From Bradyrhizobium aeschynomenes (GTDB taxonomy: Bacteria; Pseudomonadota; Alphaproteobacteria; Rhizobiales; Xanthobacteraceae), in the NCBI RefSeq assembly GCF_013178945.1, contig NZ_JABFDM010000003.1, forward strand, positions 310,001-374,000: a stretch of 64,000 nt of DNA, given 5' to 3'. This document shows positions 1 through 8,840 of this stretch, one piece after another. Position numbers and translations under genes: made by a program. Each line of letters opens with the position of its first letter. The stretch's first letter is position 1. The notes under the pieces were generated by a model. That model was not told the origin of the DNA, did not search any database, and saw nothing but the letters and a program-made list of their open reading frames with translations.

Positions 1-518
1 ACCACCTCGCGGATCGCCTCGGCCTCGGTGCGGTCGGTCTTGAGAAACTTCAGCCGTGCCGGCGTCGCGTGAAACAAGTCGGTGACCTCGACGCGGGTGC
101 CCTGGTTGAGCGCCGCCGGCACGATGTCGGACTTGTCGCCGCAATCGACAGTGATCGCCCAGGCGTGCGGCTCGCTCTTGTGCCGCGTCGTGATCGACAG
201 CCGCGCCACGGAGCCGATCGAGGGCAGCGCCTCGCCGCGGAATCCGAGCGTGCGGATCTGCAAGAGGTCCTCGTCGTCGAGCTTCGACGTCGCGTGGCGC
301 TCGATCGCGAGCGCCAGATCGGCCGCGGTCATGCCGCCGCCATCGTCCGATATCGCGATCTTCCGCCGGCCGCCGCCGTCGGTGAAGACGTCGATGCGGC
401 TGGCGCCGGCGTCGATCGCGTTCTCGACCAGTTCCTTGACCACGCTCGCAGGCCGCTCGACCACTTCGCCGGCGGCGATGCGGTTGATGATCTGCTCGGG
501 AAGCTGGCGGACGGGCAT
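1..518 (-). CDS. mutL: DNA mismatch repair protein MutL, N-terminal part (cut by window edge)
   Basis: The reverse strand encodes the start of MutL, the ATP-dependent matchmaker that links MutS mismatch recognition to strand incision. Translation from the ATG at 518 begins [20 protein letters not shown], followed by the conserved GHKL motif I ([12 protein letters not shown]), the DDGGGM motif and [13 protein letters not shown], all in the normal order and spacing. About 172 codons are present; the linker and C-terminal dimerisation domain lie outside the window. The gene diverges from the ribbon-helix-helix gene at 687. Identification is from visible family motifs; completeness cannot be judged. 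Confidence 0.95.
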   Translation of the reverse strand, partial: MPVRQLPEQIINRIAAGEVVERPASVVKELVENAIDAGASRIDVFTDGGGRRKIAISDDGGGMTAADLALAIERHATSKLDDEDLLQIRTLGFRGEALPSIGSVARLSITTRHKSEPHAWAITVDCGDKSDIVPAALNQGTRVEVTDLFHATPARLKFLKTDRTEAEAIREV

Positions 519-686
519 GAAACGACTGGCTTGGATTTTGAAGGCACACGGCACGCTGCCGCTCGCGGTGAGAATAGCGTTTTTTATGCAGTGCGGCAGG
601 CGAAAGCCACGTTCTCCAACGGGATTGTGAGGCGGGCGGGGGCGGTATATCGTTTCGCGAAAATCACAATGTGCCGGAGGAAGCCC

Positions 687-998
687 ATGTGCCGTCTGTT
701 CGCACACCAGCCTCAGCGCGATTATGAGTCGCAGACCCGCTCGCTGCGGATCGGCGGCCATAGCACGTCGATCCGGCTCGAACTGGCGTTCTGGGACACG
801 CTCGAGGAGATCGCCGCCAAGGAAGGCATGAGCCTCGCCAAGTTCGTGACGACGCTGTACGCCGAGGTGCTCGACCATCACGGCGAGGTGAAGAATTTCG
901 CGTCGCTGCTGCGCTGCTCCTGTTTGATCTACCGGTCGAAGGCGAGCGCGGCGATGCCGGAGTTCGCCGCGGCCGCGATCATGGACGCGGCCGAATAG
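687..998 (+). CDS. Ribbon-helix-helix domain protein (RHH_4 type)
   Basis: A 103-residue protein starting [20 protein letters not shown]. The middle ([19 protein letters not shown] followed by [16 protein letters not shown]) matches the RHH_4 group of ribbon-helix-helix proteins, where a short beta strand and two helices form a dimeric DNA-binding unit. An ATG 18 bases upstream (669) is in frame, but the GGAGGA at 675-680 sits at ideal distance from 687, so 687 is preferred. It stands alone between divergent mutL and a convergent GMC operon, so its targets cannot be inferred. DNA binding is a family inference. Confidence 0.8.
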   Translation: MCRLFAHQPQRDYESQTRSLRIGGHSTSIRLELAFWDTLEEIAAKEGMSLAKFVTTLYAEVLDHHGEVKNFASLLRCSCLIYRSKASAAMPEFAAAAIMDAAE

Positions 999-1021
999 CC
1001 CCGCGACTGCTCTCTCGTCTC

Positions 1022-1043
1022 CCTCCCCCGCAAGCGGGGGAGG
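1022..1043. terminator. GC-rich hairpin between convergent genes
   Basis: A perfect short inverted repeat (nine-base arms, loop GCAA) lies between the ends of the RHH gene (998) and the GMC gene (1093). It lacks a U-tract, so it may be a bidirectional terminator or simply a solo unit of the palindromic repeat family common in this window. Confidence 0.4.
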
Positions 1044-1092
1044 CGCTGACCGTCGTCGCGGCGACAGGGATGCCCCATATGATTGAGCAGAC

Positions 1093-2661
1093 TCAGATCT
1101 CCTTCTTCTGCATCGCGCCCGCGATGTAGTCGGCCTGCCTGATCGCCAGCGCCACGATGGTCAGCGTCGGATTGCACGCAGCACCGGTGGTGAACTGGCT
1201 GCCGTCGGAGACGAACAGGTTCTTCACGTCATGCGTCTGGCCGAATTTGTTGACGACGCCGTCCTTGGCCTTCTCGCTCATCCGGTTGGTGCCGAGATTG
1301 TGCGTCGAGGGATAGGGCGTGGTCGGATAGGTTACGGTGGCGCCGACCGCCTCGTAGATCGCCGAGCCCTGCTTGTAGGCGTGGGTGCGCATCGCGACGT
1401 CGTTGGGGTGATCGTCGAAATGCACCGACGCCACGGGCATGCCGAACTTGTCCTTGGCAACCGGATCGAGCGTGATCCGGTTGGTCTCCTGCGGCATGTC
1501 CTCGCCGACCAGCCACATGCCGGCCATGCGCGGATAGGTCTCCATCGCCGCGGTGAAGCTGCGGCCCCAGGCGCCGGGATTGAGGAACGCCGCCATGAAG
1601 GGGAGGCCGAGCGACAAGGTCTCCATCTCATAGCCGCCGACGAAGCCGCGCTTCGGATTGAACGCCGCCTCGTCACGGACGATGCCGGCCATCGTAGTGC
1701 CGCGATACATGTGCACGGGGTTCTCGAACGTCGCATAGACGCTGCCGGTCATGTGCCGCATGTAGTTGCGCCCGACCTGCCCTGACGAATTGGCGAGACC
1801 ATCCGGGAACATGCTCGACGCGCTGTTCAGCAGGAGCCGCGGGCTCTCGATCGAGTTGCCGGCAACCGCGACGATGCGCGCCTTCTGCAACTGCATCTTG
1901 CCCTGGCTGTCGGCATAGACCACGCCGGTCACCTTGCCCGATGCATCATGCTCGATCTTGATCGCCATGCTGCCGGACCGCACCTCGAGATTCCCGGTGG
2001 CCTCGCCCTTCGGAATCTCGGTGTACAAGGTCGACCACTTTGCACCGGACTTGCAGCCCTGGAAGCAGAAGCCGATCTGCTGGCAGGCCCCGCGGCCGTC
2101 GCGCGGCTGCGAGTTGATCGCCATGTTGCCGGTGTGGACGGTCTTGTAGCCGAGCTTGCGGGCGCCGGCCTCGAGCACCTTGAAATTGTTGTTGCCGGGC
2201 AAACCAGGGATGTCGTTGGTGCGCGTCACGCCCATCTTGAACTCGGCCTTGGCGTACCAGGGCTCCATCTCGGCGAGCGTTACCGGCCAGTCGAGCAGGC
2301 TCGCGCCGGGCACGCCGCCATAGGTGGTGCGTGCCTTGAACTCGTGTTCCTCGAAACGCAGCGAGGCGCCGGCCCAATGCACGGTCGAGCCGCCGACTGC
2401 CTTGACGATCCAGGCCGGCAGATTGGCGAAGTCCTTCGCCACTCGCCAGGTGCCTGAGGTGGTGCGCATGTCGGTCCAGGCAAGCTGGGTGAAGCTCTCC
2501 CATTCGTCATTGATGAAGTCGGGAATCTCGTAGCGATTGCCGGCTTCGAGAATGACGACCTTGATGCCCTTCTGCGCGAGCTCGTTGCCCAAGGTGCCGC
2601 CGCCGGCACCCGAGCCGATGATGACGACGACGCTCGAATCGTTCTGATCGAATTTGGCCAT
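1093..2661 (-). CDS. GMC-family FAD dehydrogenase (gluconate/glucose/alcohol dehydrogenase large subunit type)
   Basis: A 522-residue flavoprotein. The Rossmann FAD motif GSGAGGG is at residues 16-22, followed by an acidic LEAG; the C-terminal GMC signature includes [10 protein letters not shown] and [20 protein letters not shown], carrying the expected catalytic His/Asn region. The central [12 protein letters not shown] cysteine segment is typical of the periplasmic membrane-linked group (gluconate 2-dehydrogenase, sorbitol or FAD-glucose dehydrogenases). It has no signal peptide; the preceding gene encodes a Tat-signal small subunit, and in FAD-glucose dehydrogenase that partner carries the catalytic subunit out as a hitchhiker. 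Last gene of a four-gene operon with a cytochrome c. The substrate is not identifiable from sequence. Confidence 0.9.
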   Translation of the reverse strand: MAKFDQNDSSVVVIIGSGAGGGTLGNELAQKGIKVVILEAGNRYEIPDFINDEWESFTQLAWTDMRTTSGTWRVAKDFANLPAWIVKAVGGSTVHWAGASLRFEEHEFKARTTYGGVPGASLLDWPVTLAEMEPWYAKAEFKMGVTRTNDIPGLPGNNNFKVLEAGARKLGYKTVHTGNMAINSQPRDGRGACQQIGFCFQGCKSGAKWSTLYTEIPKGEATGNLEVRSGSMAIKIEHDASGKVTGVVYADSQGKMQLQKARIVAVAGNSIESPRLLLNSASSMFPDGLANSSGQVGRNYMRHMTGSVYATFENPVHMYRGTTMAGIVRDEAAFNPKRGFVGGYEMETLSLGLPFMAAFLNPGAWGRSFTAAMETYPRMAGMWLVGEDMPQETNRITLDPVAKDKFGMPVASVHFDDHPNDVAMRTHAYKQGSAIYEAVGATVTYPTTPYPSTHNLGTNRMSEKAKDGVVNKFGQTHDVKNLFVSDGSQFTTGAACNPTLTIVALAIRQADYIAGAMQKKEI

Positions 2662-2697
2662 GGTGGTTTCCTCCGTGTTTTCTGTTGTTCGCCGGCG

Positions 2698-3246
2698 TCA
2701 GGCTTTTGGCAGCCAGTCGATGTCGGAGAAGCCACGGTTGATGTAGCCGCCATGCTCGGCGGAGGAGCCCTCGTAGCCGAACTTCGGCCAGAGCTCCTTC
2801 TGATTGTAGAGCGACACCACGAGGTCGCCGCGCAGCGTCTTGAAGAAGGTGGTCTGCTCGATACCCACAAGCAGTGCGACGCGATCGACCTCCCACGGCA
2901 CCTGCGCATACGGCACCTTGTGGCGATCCCTCGCGTCCTGGTCGAGGCGCGCGATGCCGTCGGTGATCATTGCCTTCACGGCCGCATCCTCGGCGGCCTT
3001 GCCGTCCCACGGCTTGACCGCGACGATGTAGTAGCGGTCGGCGAGGAAGTCGTGCGGATAGATGTCGCGCGCGACCTTCACCAGCGTCTTCAGGGTCGCC
3101 GGCGTCAGCGCTTTCGCATCCTCGGCCCAGGCGTCGGTGATCCCCAGACCCGTCGCAGAGGCGACGGCTGCGGCCGGCACGGTCGAGGCCGCGCCCTTGA
3201 GAAAGACACGGCGGTCGTATTTGTTGCGGCGGTCGACTTCTCTCAT
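2698..3246 (-). CDS. Gluconate 2-dehydrogenase subunit 3 family protein, Tat-exported
   Basis: A 182-residue small (gamma) subunit of the type paired with GMC dehydrogenases. The N-terminus has a twin-arginine signal, KYDRRVFLKGAAS, followed by an alanine-rich hydrophobic stretch ending near DAWA. The body matches the gluconate 2-dehydrogenase subunit 3 family (LVKVARDIYPHDFLADRYY near the start, HGGYINRGFSDIDW at the end). In characterised enzymes this subunit is needed for folding and export of the flavoprotein. It lies 36 bases upstream of the GMC gene and 50 bases downstream of the glyoxalase gene, all on one strand, so co-expression is likely. Confidence 0.88.
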   Translation of the reverse strand: MREVDRRNKYDRRVFLKGAASTVPAAAVASATGLGITDAWAEDAKALTPATLKTLVKVARDIYPHDFLADRYYIVAVKPWDGKAAEDAAVKAMITDGIARLDQDARDRHKVPYAQVPWEVDRVALLVGIEQTTFFKTLRGDLVVSLYNQKELWPKFGYEGSSAEHGGYINRGFSDIDWLPKA

Positions 3247-3296
3247 GAGTATTTCCTCCGTGGTTTTTTGTTTGGCGTATTTTCGTCGTCAGCGGC

Positions 3297-3692
3297 TCAG
3301 CCGAAGCGGCCGCCGCGCTGGATCAACTCGATCTTGTAGCCGTCGGGATCGCTGACGAAGAAGAAGCGCGCGAGCGTCGCGCCATTGTGCTTGAAGTCGC
3401 GCAGCGGACCGGGCGCGAGGTTCTCGCGTTCGAAGCGGGCGTGCTCGGCATCGAGATCGTCGACCACGACGGCGAGATGGCCGTAGCCGTCGCCGAGCGT
3501 ATAGGGCTCCTTGCGGTCGAAGTTGACGGTGAGCTCGACCTCGAACGGCGAGGAGGGATGGCGCAGATAGATCAGCGCGAAGCCGTCGAAGCGGAGGTTG
3601 TCGGCGATCTCCAGGCCAAAGGCGCGCTTGTAGAAATCCAGCGCCTTGGCCTCGTCGAAGACGCGGATCATCGAGTGAACGGGCTTGGCCAT
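3297..3692 (-). CDS. VOC-superfamily glyoxalase I-like protein
   Basis: A 131-residue vicinal oxygen chelate protein close in size to E. coli GloA (135 residues). Two beta-alpha-beta-beta-beta repeats are evident, and the four expected metal ligands can be placed: His6 (VHSMIRV), Glu in FEVELTVN, His in GYGHLAVVV and Glu in YKIELIQRG. Glyoxalase I isomerises the hemithioacetal of methylglyoxal and glutathione. It is the second gene of the operon, one base after the cytochrome stop side and 50 bases before the Tat subunit gene, an unusual place for a detoxification gene. It might instead act on the aldehyde or ketone product of the dehydrogenase; that is inference. Confidence 0.85.
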   Translation of the reverse strand: MAKPVHSMIRVFDEAKALDFYKRAFGLEIADNLRFDGFALIYLRHPSSPFEVELTVNFDRKEPYTLGDGYGHLAVVVDDLDAEHARFERENLAPGPLRDFKHNGATLARFFFVSDPDGYKIELIQRGGRFG

Positions 3693-3693
3693 C

Positions 3694-4101
3694 TCAATTG
3701 TCCTTCAGGTAGTTGATGATCGCGGCGCGTATGTCGGGCTTGGCCTGGCGATAGGCCATGACGGCGCCGGGGATCAGCTCTTGCGGGTTGGTCAGCCAGG
3801 CGTCGAGCTTGGCCTCGTCCCAGGTGAAGTCGGCCTTGGCGAAGCCGGCCGAATAGCGGAAGCCTTCGACAGCGCCGGCGCGGCGGCCGATGATCTTGGC
3901 CAGCGCCGGTCCCTGACGCGTCGGCTCGGCGCTGCTCAGCGTGTGGCACACGGCGCATTGCTGCTTGAACAAGGTCGCGCCGTCGACGGGCTTGGGCGAG
4001 GGCAGCGCCATTTGCGCCAATGCGGCCGCGGTGCTCAGCAGCACTGGCACCAATGATCCACAGAGAAGAATCTCATTTTGCGCCGCACGCCGTCCCGGCA
4101 T
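3694..4101 (-). CDS. Class I c-type cytochrome, monoheme, exported
   Basis: A 135-residue protein with one heme-binding motif CAVCH about residues 49-53 and a distal methionine candidate in AVMAYRQ near the C-terminus. The N-terminus has a hydrophobic stretch (ILLCGSLVPVLLSTAAALA), consistent with export to the periplasm, and a GAGGA ribosome-binding site precedes the ATG. It resembles small class I cytochromes (cytochrome c2/c550 type). As first gene of the GMC operon it is a plausible electron acceptor of the flavoprotein, passing electrons to the respiratory chain; that role is inferred from context. Confidence 0.87.
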   Translation of the reverse strand: MPGRRAAQNEILLCGSLVPVLLSTAAALAQMALPSPKPVDGATLFKQQCAVCHTLSSAEPTRQGPALAKIIGRRAGAVEGFRYSAGFAKADFTWDEAKLDAWLTNPQELIPGAVMAYRQAKPDIRAAIINYLKDN

Positions 4102-4372
4102 CGTTCCTCGCTCTCATTTTTGATGAGAGTAGGTCGCGGCCGACGCGCCGTGGTAGTAGCCGGCTGTTTCAGCGAGAACAAAGCGGGCGCGGGTGTTTGC
4201 GGTGCGAAAGCTAAGTCAGCGATGCAGACTGATCTTCATGAGATCAAGCCGTGCGACGGTGGGAGACGGGGGTGGCGCAGGCTGATGTTCTTTTCACATC
4301 CAACGTCAATCCGGAGCAAGGCCGTAGCATCGACGATTGCCCCGGAATGACGGGTGGGGCGATGCTGACCAA

Positions 4373-4792
4373 CTAATCGTCGAAACGCCGTGCGCCGCGG
4401 CCGGCCTTGACGTCGCTGCGCAGCTTCTTGCCTTCGAGGCGGCGCTGCTTGGAGCCGAAGGTCGGCTTGGTCGGACGGCGCACCTTCGGCCGCACCATGG
4501 CTTCGCGCAGCAAGGTCACCAAACGCTCGATCGCATCGGCCTTGTTGCGCTCCTGGGTGCGGAAGCGCTCGGCCTGGATCACGATGACGCCGTTCTTGGT
4601 CATGCGCTGGCCAGCGAGCCGCACCAGCCGCGCGGCGGCATCTTCGGGCAGCGTGATGCGGCTGGTGTCGAAGCGCAACTGCGCCGAGGTCGACAGCTTG
4701 TTGACGTTCTGGCCGCCGGGGCCGGAGGCGCGGACGAACGAGATCTCGATGTCGTTCTCGTCGATGGCAAGGTCGCGGGAAATCCGCAGCAT
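4373..4792 (-). CDS. arfB: Alternative ribosome-rescue factor ArfB (YaeJ), peptidyl-tRNA hydrolase
   Basis: A 139-residue release-factor-like protein with the GGQ catalytic motif in VRASGPGGQNVNKLSTS (residues about 20-36), and a basic tail (KPTFGSKQRRLEGKKLR) that in ArfB enters the empty mRNA channel of stalled ribosomes. There is no codon-recognition domain, and length matches E. coli ArfB (140 residues). The protein hydrolyses peptidyl-tRNA on non-stop complexes. Start chosen at the ATG giving MLRISRDLAI. It stands alone on the minus strand, followed by the cytochrome operon after a 270-base gap. Confidence 0.93.
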   Translation of the reverse strand: MLRISRDLAIDENDIEISFVRASGPGGQNVNKLSTSAQLRFDTSRITLPEDAAARLVRLAGQRMTKNGVIVIQAERFRTQERNKADAIERLVTLLREAMVRPKVRRPTKPTFGSKQRRLEGKKLRSDVKAGRGARRFDD

Positions 4793-4890
4793 GGGGCACC
4801 AGGGGGATTCGAGTCTTTCATGGGCACCATAGCGGGTTTAGGCGAGGTGTGCGCGGGCCTCTGTGCCGACAATCGCATCGTGCAATACAG

Positions 4891-5048
4891 CGCCCTCTCC
4901 CCTTGTGGGAGAGGGCATGTACGGCCTATCCGCGCGCTTGGGCGGGTGAGGGGTTTCTCTCAACGAACCACGCTCGTGGAGAGAGACCCCTCACCCGATC
5001 GAGCTCTTGGCGTCTTCCTTGAGCCCTCTCCCACAAGGGGAGAGGGCT
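4891..5048. repeat. 158-bp intergenic palindromic element (two nested inverted arms)
   Basis: Outer arms CCCTCTCCCCTTGTGGGAGA and its complement near 4893-4915 and 5023-5047, and inner arms around GGGTGAGGGG (4944-4960 against 4984-4995), form a long potential hairpin. A related element with the same outer arms lies at 39779-39938. It opens the gene-free block upstream of arfB. Confidence 0.8.
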
Positions 5049-5059
5049 CAGTCATAGGC

Positions 5060-5650
5060 AGCGCCTTGTTCACGATCAGCGCCGCAGCGGGCGGCCCGGA
5101 TCGGCGCCACGCCGAGCTCCGCGCGTCGCGGCTTGTCCGGGACGACAGCGGTGGGGGGGCGGACTTCACGGTTCAAACAGCTGGTGGATGGGCCAAGGAC
5201 ACGGCTGAGCTGGGGACACAGCTTCGCGCTCTCGCGGCACGCTTGCCCGAGGCTTGCATCGTCGTGGCCCTCGCAAGCATGCAGAGGGCGCGGGGAATGC
5301 CGGGCGCTGGCCGCACCCATGGCCCGCCTGCGAAAAAAATGCAGGCGGCAGGAACCACAGGTTCAGCCGAGACATCCCGGCATTCCCCGCGCGATGGTCT
5401 TCACGCTTATACGCAGTCTCCCTGGTGCCCGGCTCGTTGGCCACCATGCCGCGACAATGCTCGCGCATTGCGCTGTCGACACCAGCTTCGGGGTGTCAGG
5501 ACGCTGCGACTTCACGTCCGCGAGCGATCGTTCGTCCGCGCCCTCGTTGCCGAGGGACGCTGCGATCTCTCGCGGCCACCGCATCCCCGCCTCGCGTGTC
5601 GTGACGATCGCGCGCAACGCCCCATCTGCTTGAGGCGGGATGCGGGGAGA
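5060..5650. repeat. Non-coding repeat-like tract, about 590 bp
   Basis: No convincing gene was found. Several overlapping open frames exist on both strands, but all have low-complexity Arg/Ala/Pro composition and no domain. The hypothetical peptide containing HPGIPRAMVFTLIRSLPGA resembles translations that I recall as recurrent, probably spurious, annotations in Bradyrhizobium genomes, so this is likely a dispersed intergenic repeat. Its left edge (CGGATCGGCG...CTTGTCCGGGACGAC) is shared with the repeat at 45170-45223. Assignment rests on memory and on that local similarity. Confidence 0.45.
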
Positions 5651-5715
5651 TGATCATGATTTCCGAAAAATAGCAAGTAGATTATTTTTATCAGAAGTTT
5701 CGCTCAGGCCTCCGC

Positions 5716-5837
5716 TGTCGTCCCGGCCTTGAGCCGGGACCCGTACTCCGCGGCGGTCCTGATGGGCAAAGGGCCAATGACCAGCCTGCCTCAAACCCCT
5801 CCCTGGGGGTATGGGTCCCGGCTCAAGGCCGGGACGA
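5716..5837. repeat. 122-bp palindromic element with perfect 26-bp arms
   Basis: Arms at 5716-5741 and 5812-5837 are exact reverse complements (GTCGTCCCGGCCTTGAGCCG and on). The interior, including TTTGAGGCAGGCTGGTCATT on the minus strand, is homologous to the interior of the element at 45073-45223, so the two are copies in opposite orientation. Confidence 0.85.
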
Positions 5838-5900
5838 CACCGTTTGTGCTGTGGCAGCTGTGGTCAACCGCACCGAGGTGTGATGCGGCGCCGCCCCAGC

Positions 5901-7280
5901 TCAGTTCGTCTTGGTCACTGGCGCCGTGACCGGTGCTTGCGCCGGCTCGGCAGCGGCCTGCGGGGTGCGGCCGACGACGGCGGTCAAGAGGCCCTGGCTC
6001 CAGAGCTGCTTGGCGGCTTTCTTCGCATCCTCCAGCGTCACCGCGTTGACGATCTCGCTACGCTTCTCGATGTAGTCGATCGGCATCTTGTCGAGCTGAT
6101 ATTGCAGCATCGCCTGCGCCAGCTTGGAGGAGGTGTCGAGCGCCAGCATCTGCGAGCCGTTGATGTAGGACTTGGCCTCGTCGAGCTCCTGCTGGGTCGG
6201 GCCTTCCTCGGCGATGCGGCGGATCTCGCCCTCGACGGCTGCGATGGTCTCGCCGGCGCGGTCGAAGCGGGTGGCCGTGTTGCCGATGAACAGCGCCGAA
6301 TGATCCATCCACAACAGCGCGTCATAGACGGAATAGGCCAGGCCGCGCTTCTCGCGCACCTCCTTGTACAGCCGCGACGACAGGCCGCCGCCGCCGAGGA
6401 TGTGGTTGACCACGTAGGCCGCCATGAAGTTCGGATCGTGGCGGCGGATGCCGGGGCCGCCGAAGGTGATCACGGTCTGCGGCACGCCGAGCGGCACGTA
6501 AACGCTGCGCGGCGGCTTGGTGGCGACGACGTCGGGCACGGGCGTCAACGTCGCCTTGGCCGGAAGGGCGCCGAATGTCTGGTCCAGCAGCTTGCCGAGC
6601 GTCGCCGGATCGACGTCGCCGACGACGGCGACCTTCAGCGTGTCCTTGGCGAGGATGCGGCGGGTGTAGTCCTTGAGGTCGTCGACCGTGATGGTCGGCA
6701 CGCTCTCCAGCGTGCCGTTGGAGGGCCGGCCATAGGGATGATCGGGGAAGGCGAGCTCGAGGAATTTGCGGCCTGCCAGCGAGCTCGGATTGGTGGTCTC
6801 ACGGCGCAGGCCCGACAGCACCTGCGAGCGGATGCGTTCGACATCGGCGTTGTCGAAATGCGGTGAGGTCAGCGCCGTGCGCAGCAGCTCGAACGCCTCG
6901 TCCTTGTTGTCGCGCAACATGCGCAGCGAGCCGCGGAACTGGTCGCGCGACACCTGGAACGAGAGCTCGATGGCGCGGCGATCGAGCCGCTCGTGGAAGG
7001 TCTTGGAGTCGAGATCACCGGAGCCTTCGTCGAGCAGATCGGCCACGAGGTTGCCGACGCCGGGCTTGCCCTGGGGGTCCTGCGAGGCGCCGCCCTGGAA
7101 GGCGTATTCCATCGCGATCAGCGGCACGGTGGCATCCTGCACGAACCAGGCTTCGATGCCGCCGGGCGAGACCAGGCGCTGGATCTTGGTCGCGGCCTGG
7201 GCGGCCGGAGCGAGCGTCAGCGCTGCTGCGGCGACGGTGAGCGCACAGGCGAAGCGGCGGGCGAAGGTCATTGGGTGCAT
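5901..7280 (-). CDS. M16-family peptidase-like protein, exported, zinc site missing
   Basis: A 459-residue protein of the insulinase/pitrilysin fold. It starts MHPMTFARRFACALTVAAAA, a signal peptide ending near AAQA. In the N-terminal half the expected HxxEH zinc motif is replaced by GVGNLVADLLDEG, so this copy should be catalytically inactive, like the partner subunit of two-subunit M16 enzymes. The second-half signature (GGPGIRRHDPNFMAAYVVNHILGGGGLSSRLY, in shorter pieces) is well kept. The ATG overlaps the TGA of the upstream active paralogue (TGATG at 7282-7278), implying translational coupling. A longer start at 7358 would remove the signal peptide and overlap the upstream gene, so 7280 is preferred. 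Confidence 0.9.
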   Translation of the reverse strand: MHPMTFARRFACALTVAAAALTLAPAAQAATKIQRLVSPGGIEAWFVQDATVPLIAMEYAFQGGASQDPQGKPGVGNLVADLLDEGSGDLDSKTFHERLDRRAIELSFQVSRDQFRGSLRMLRDNKDEAFELLRTALTSPHFDNADVERIRSQVLSGLRRETTNPSSLAGRKFLELAFPDHPYGRPSNGTLESVPTITVDDLKDYTRRILAKDTLKVAVVGDVDPATLGKLLDQTFGALPAKATLTPVPDVVATKPPRSVYVPLGVPQTVITFGGPGIRRHDPNFMAAYVVNHILGGGGLSSRLYKEVREKRGLAYSVYDALLWMDHSALFIGNTATRFDRAGETIAAVEGEIRRIAEEGPTQQELDEAKSYINGSQMLALDTSSKLAQAMLQYQLDKMPIDYIEKRSEIVNAVTLEDAKKAAKQLWSQGLLTAVVGRTPQAAAEPAQAPVTAPVTKTN

Positions 7281-8662
7281 CACGACCGCTTCTCCTCGCG
7301 CTTGGCGGCATTGTCCTTGATCAGATAGCCGGTGACCGATCGCTTCTTGTCGAGCCATTTTTGCGCGGCGGCGCGGACCTGCTCGGCCGTCACGGCGCGG
7401 ATGCGATCCGGCCAGCTTCTGATATCCTCGATGCTCAGCCCTGTGGTGAGGCCGCCGCCGTACCAGCGCGCCATGGTGGCCTGGTTGTCCTGGGCGTAGA
7501 TCGCTTCCGCAATCAGCTGCGTCTTGACGCGTTCGAGATCCTCGGCACGCACGGGGTTCTGCGCGATCTCGGCGATGACGCTGTCGACCACGGCCTCGAC
7601 CTGGGCGAACTCGACGCCCGGCCGCGGCGCGACCGCAACCGAGAACTGGCTCGGATCGAGCGAGGTGCCCTGATAGGACGCGCTGGCATTGATCGCGAGC
7701 GGCTTGTCGACGACGAGCGCGCGATAGAGATAGGAGTTGCTTCCGCTGCCCATCAGCTGCGCCAGCACGTCGAGCGCAGCGGATTCGCCTGGCGCGGCCG
7801 TCGTCGCCGAGGGCACCAGGTAGAAGCGGCGCATCGAGGGCTGCTCGACATGCGGATCGGCCAGGGTGACGGTGCGCGGCGCCACCGGCTCGGGCTCCTG
7901 CGGCCGCAGGCGGCGCGCGGGAATGTCCGGCTGCGCGGGGATCTTGGCGAAGGTCTGCTCGACCAGCGGCCGCACCTCCTTGACGTCAGTGTCCCCGGCG
8001 ATCACCAGGATCGCGTTGTTGGGGGCGTAGAAGCGGCGATAGAAGGCGAGCGCGTCCTCGCGGCTGAGCTTCTCGATTTCCGGTTTCCAACCGATCACCG
8101 GCCGGCCATAGGGATGATTGACGTAGAGCGCGGCCATGACCTGCTCGTTGAGACGGGCTTCCGGCGAATTGGCGACGCGCATGTTGTACTCTTCGAGCAC
8201 GACGTCACGCTCGGGCAACACGTTCTCGTCCTTCAGCACCAGACCGGTCATGCGGTCGGCCTCGAACTCCATCATCTTCGGCAGCTGGTTGCGCGGCACG
8301 CGCTGGAAGTAGCCGGTGTAGTCGACCGAGGTGAAGGCGTTCTCGTTGCCGCCGATCTTCAGCACGGTCTTGGAGAACTCGCCTGCGGGATGCTTCTCGG
8401 TGCCCTTGAACATCAGGTGTTCGAGGAAATGCGCCAGGCCCGACTTGCCGGGCGTCTCGTCGGCGGAGCCGACCTTGTACCAGATCATCTGCGTCACCAC
8501 GGGCGTGCGGTGATCCTGGATCACGACGACCTGGAGGCCGTTGGGGAGGGTGAAGCTGGCGGGAGGCTCGGAGGCGAACGTCGTTTGCGCCGAAGCGCCG
8601 GCCGTGAACGCAATGAGGGAGGCGACCGCGGCGGCGACGAAGGTAAACCGGTGCGAGGACAT
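7280..8662 (-). CDS. M16-family zinc metallopeptidase, exported, active subunit
   Basis: A 460-residue peptidase with a signal peptide (MSSHRFTFVAAAVASLIAFT to GASAQ) and the inverted zinc motif HFLEH in GKSGLAHFLEHLMFKGT, with a downstream glutamate in ENAFTSVDYTGYF. It should hydrolyse peptides in the periplasm. Two adjacent ATGs are available (8665 and 8662); the AAGGA element is better spaced for 8662. It overlaps the start of an inactive M16 paralogue, so the two probably assemble into one heteromeric enzyme. The gene lies downstream of lspA and a secreted proline/alanine-rich protein, all on the same strand. Confidence 0.9.
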   Translation of the reverse strand: MSSHRFTFVAAAVASLIAFTAGASAQTTFASEPPASFTLPNGLQVVVIQDHRTPVVTQMIWYKVGSADETPGKSGLAHFLEHLMFKGTEKHPAGEFSKTVLKIGGNENAFTSVDYTGYFQRVPRNQLPKMMEFEADRMTGLVLKDENVLPERDVVLEEYNMRVANSPEARLNEQVMAALYVNHPYGRPVIGWKPEIEKLSREDALAFYRRFYAPNNAILVIAGDTDVKEVRPLVEQTFAKIPAQPDIPARRLRPQEPEPVAPRTVTLADPHVEQPSMRRFYLVPSATTAAPGESAALDVLAQLMGSGSNSYLYRALVVDKPLAINASASYQGTSLDPSQFSVAVAPRPGVEFAQVEAVVDSVIAEIAQNPVRAEDLERVKTQLIAEAIYAQDNQATMARWYGGGLTTGLSIEDIRSWPDRIRAVTAEQVRAAAQKWLDKKRSVTGYLIKDNAAKREEKRS

Positions 8663-8840
8663 CATGATCCTTCTGAAGGCCCGCGAGACGGGGCGATCGG
8701 GTTTGAGCGCAGCATGGTACACCGCGCGGGACGGAGCCCGGCGTCACAAAACGGCGACATGCTGTCGCCGCAAGACATTAAATTTCGCTAACGCCGGCAA
8801 GGCCGGCAATTCCCGGGATGGCGCCGGCAAGCAGATGCCG

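Noticed and set aside
4891..5048. CRISPR-like repeat array
   Set aside because: Only nested inverted arms with unequal spacing; there are no regularly spaced direct repeats anywhere in the window.
5133..5633. Open frame of 166 codons in the gene-free block
   Set aside because: Overlapping frames of equal length exist on both strands, composition is low-complexity, and the segment looks like a dispersed repeat.
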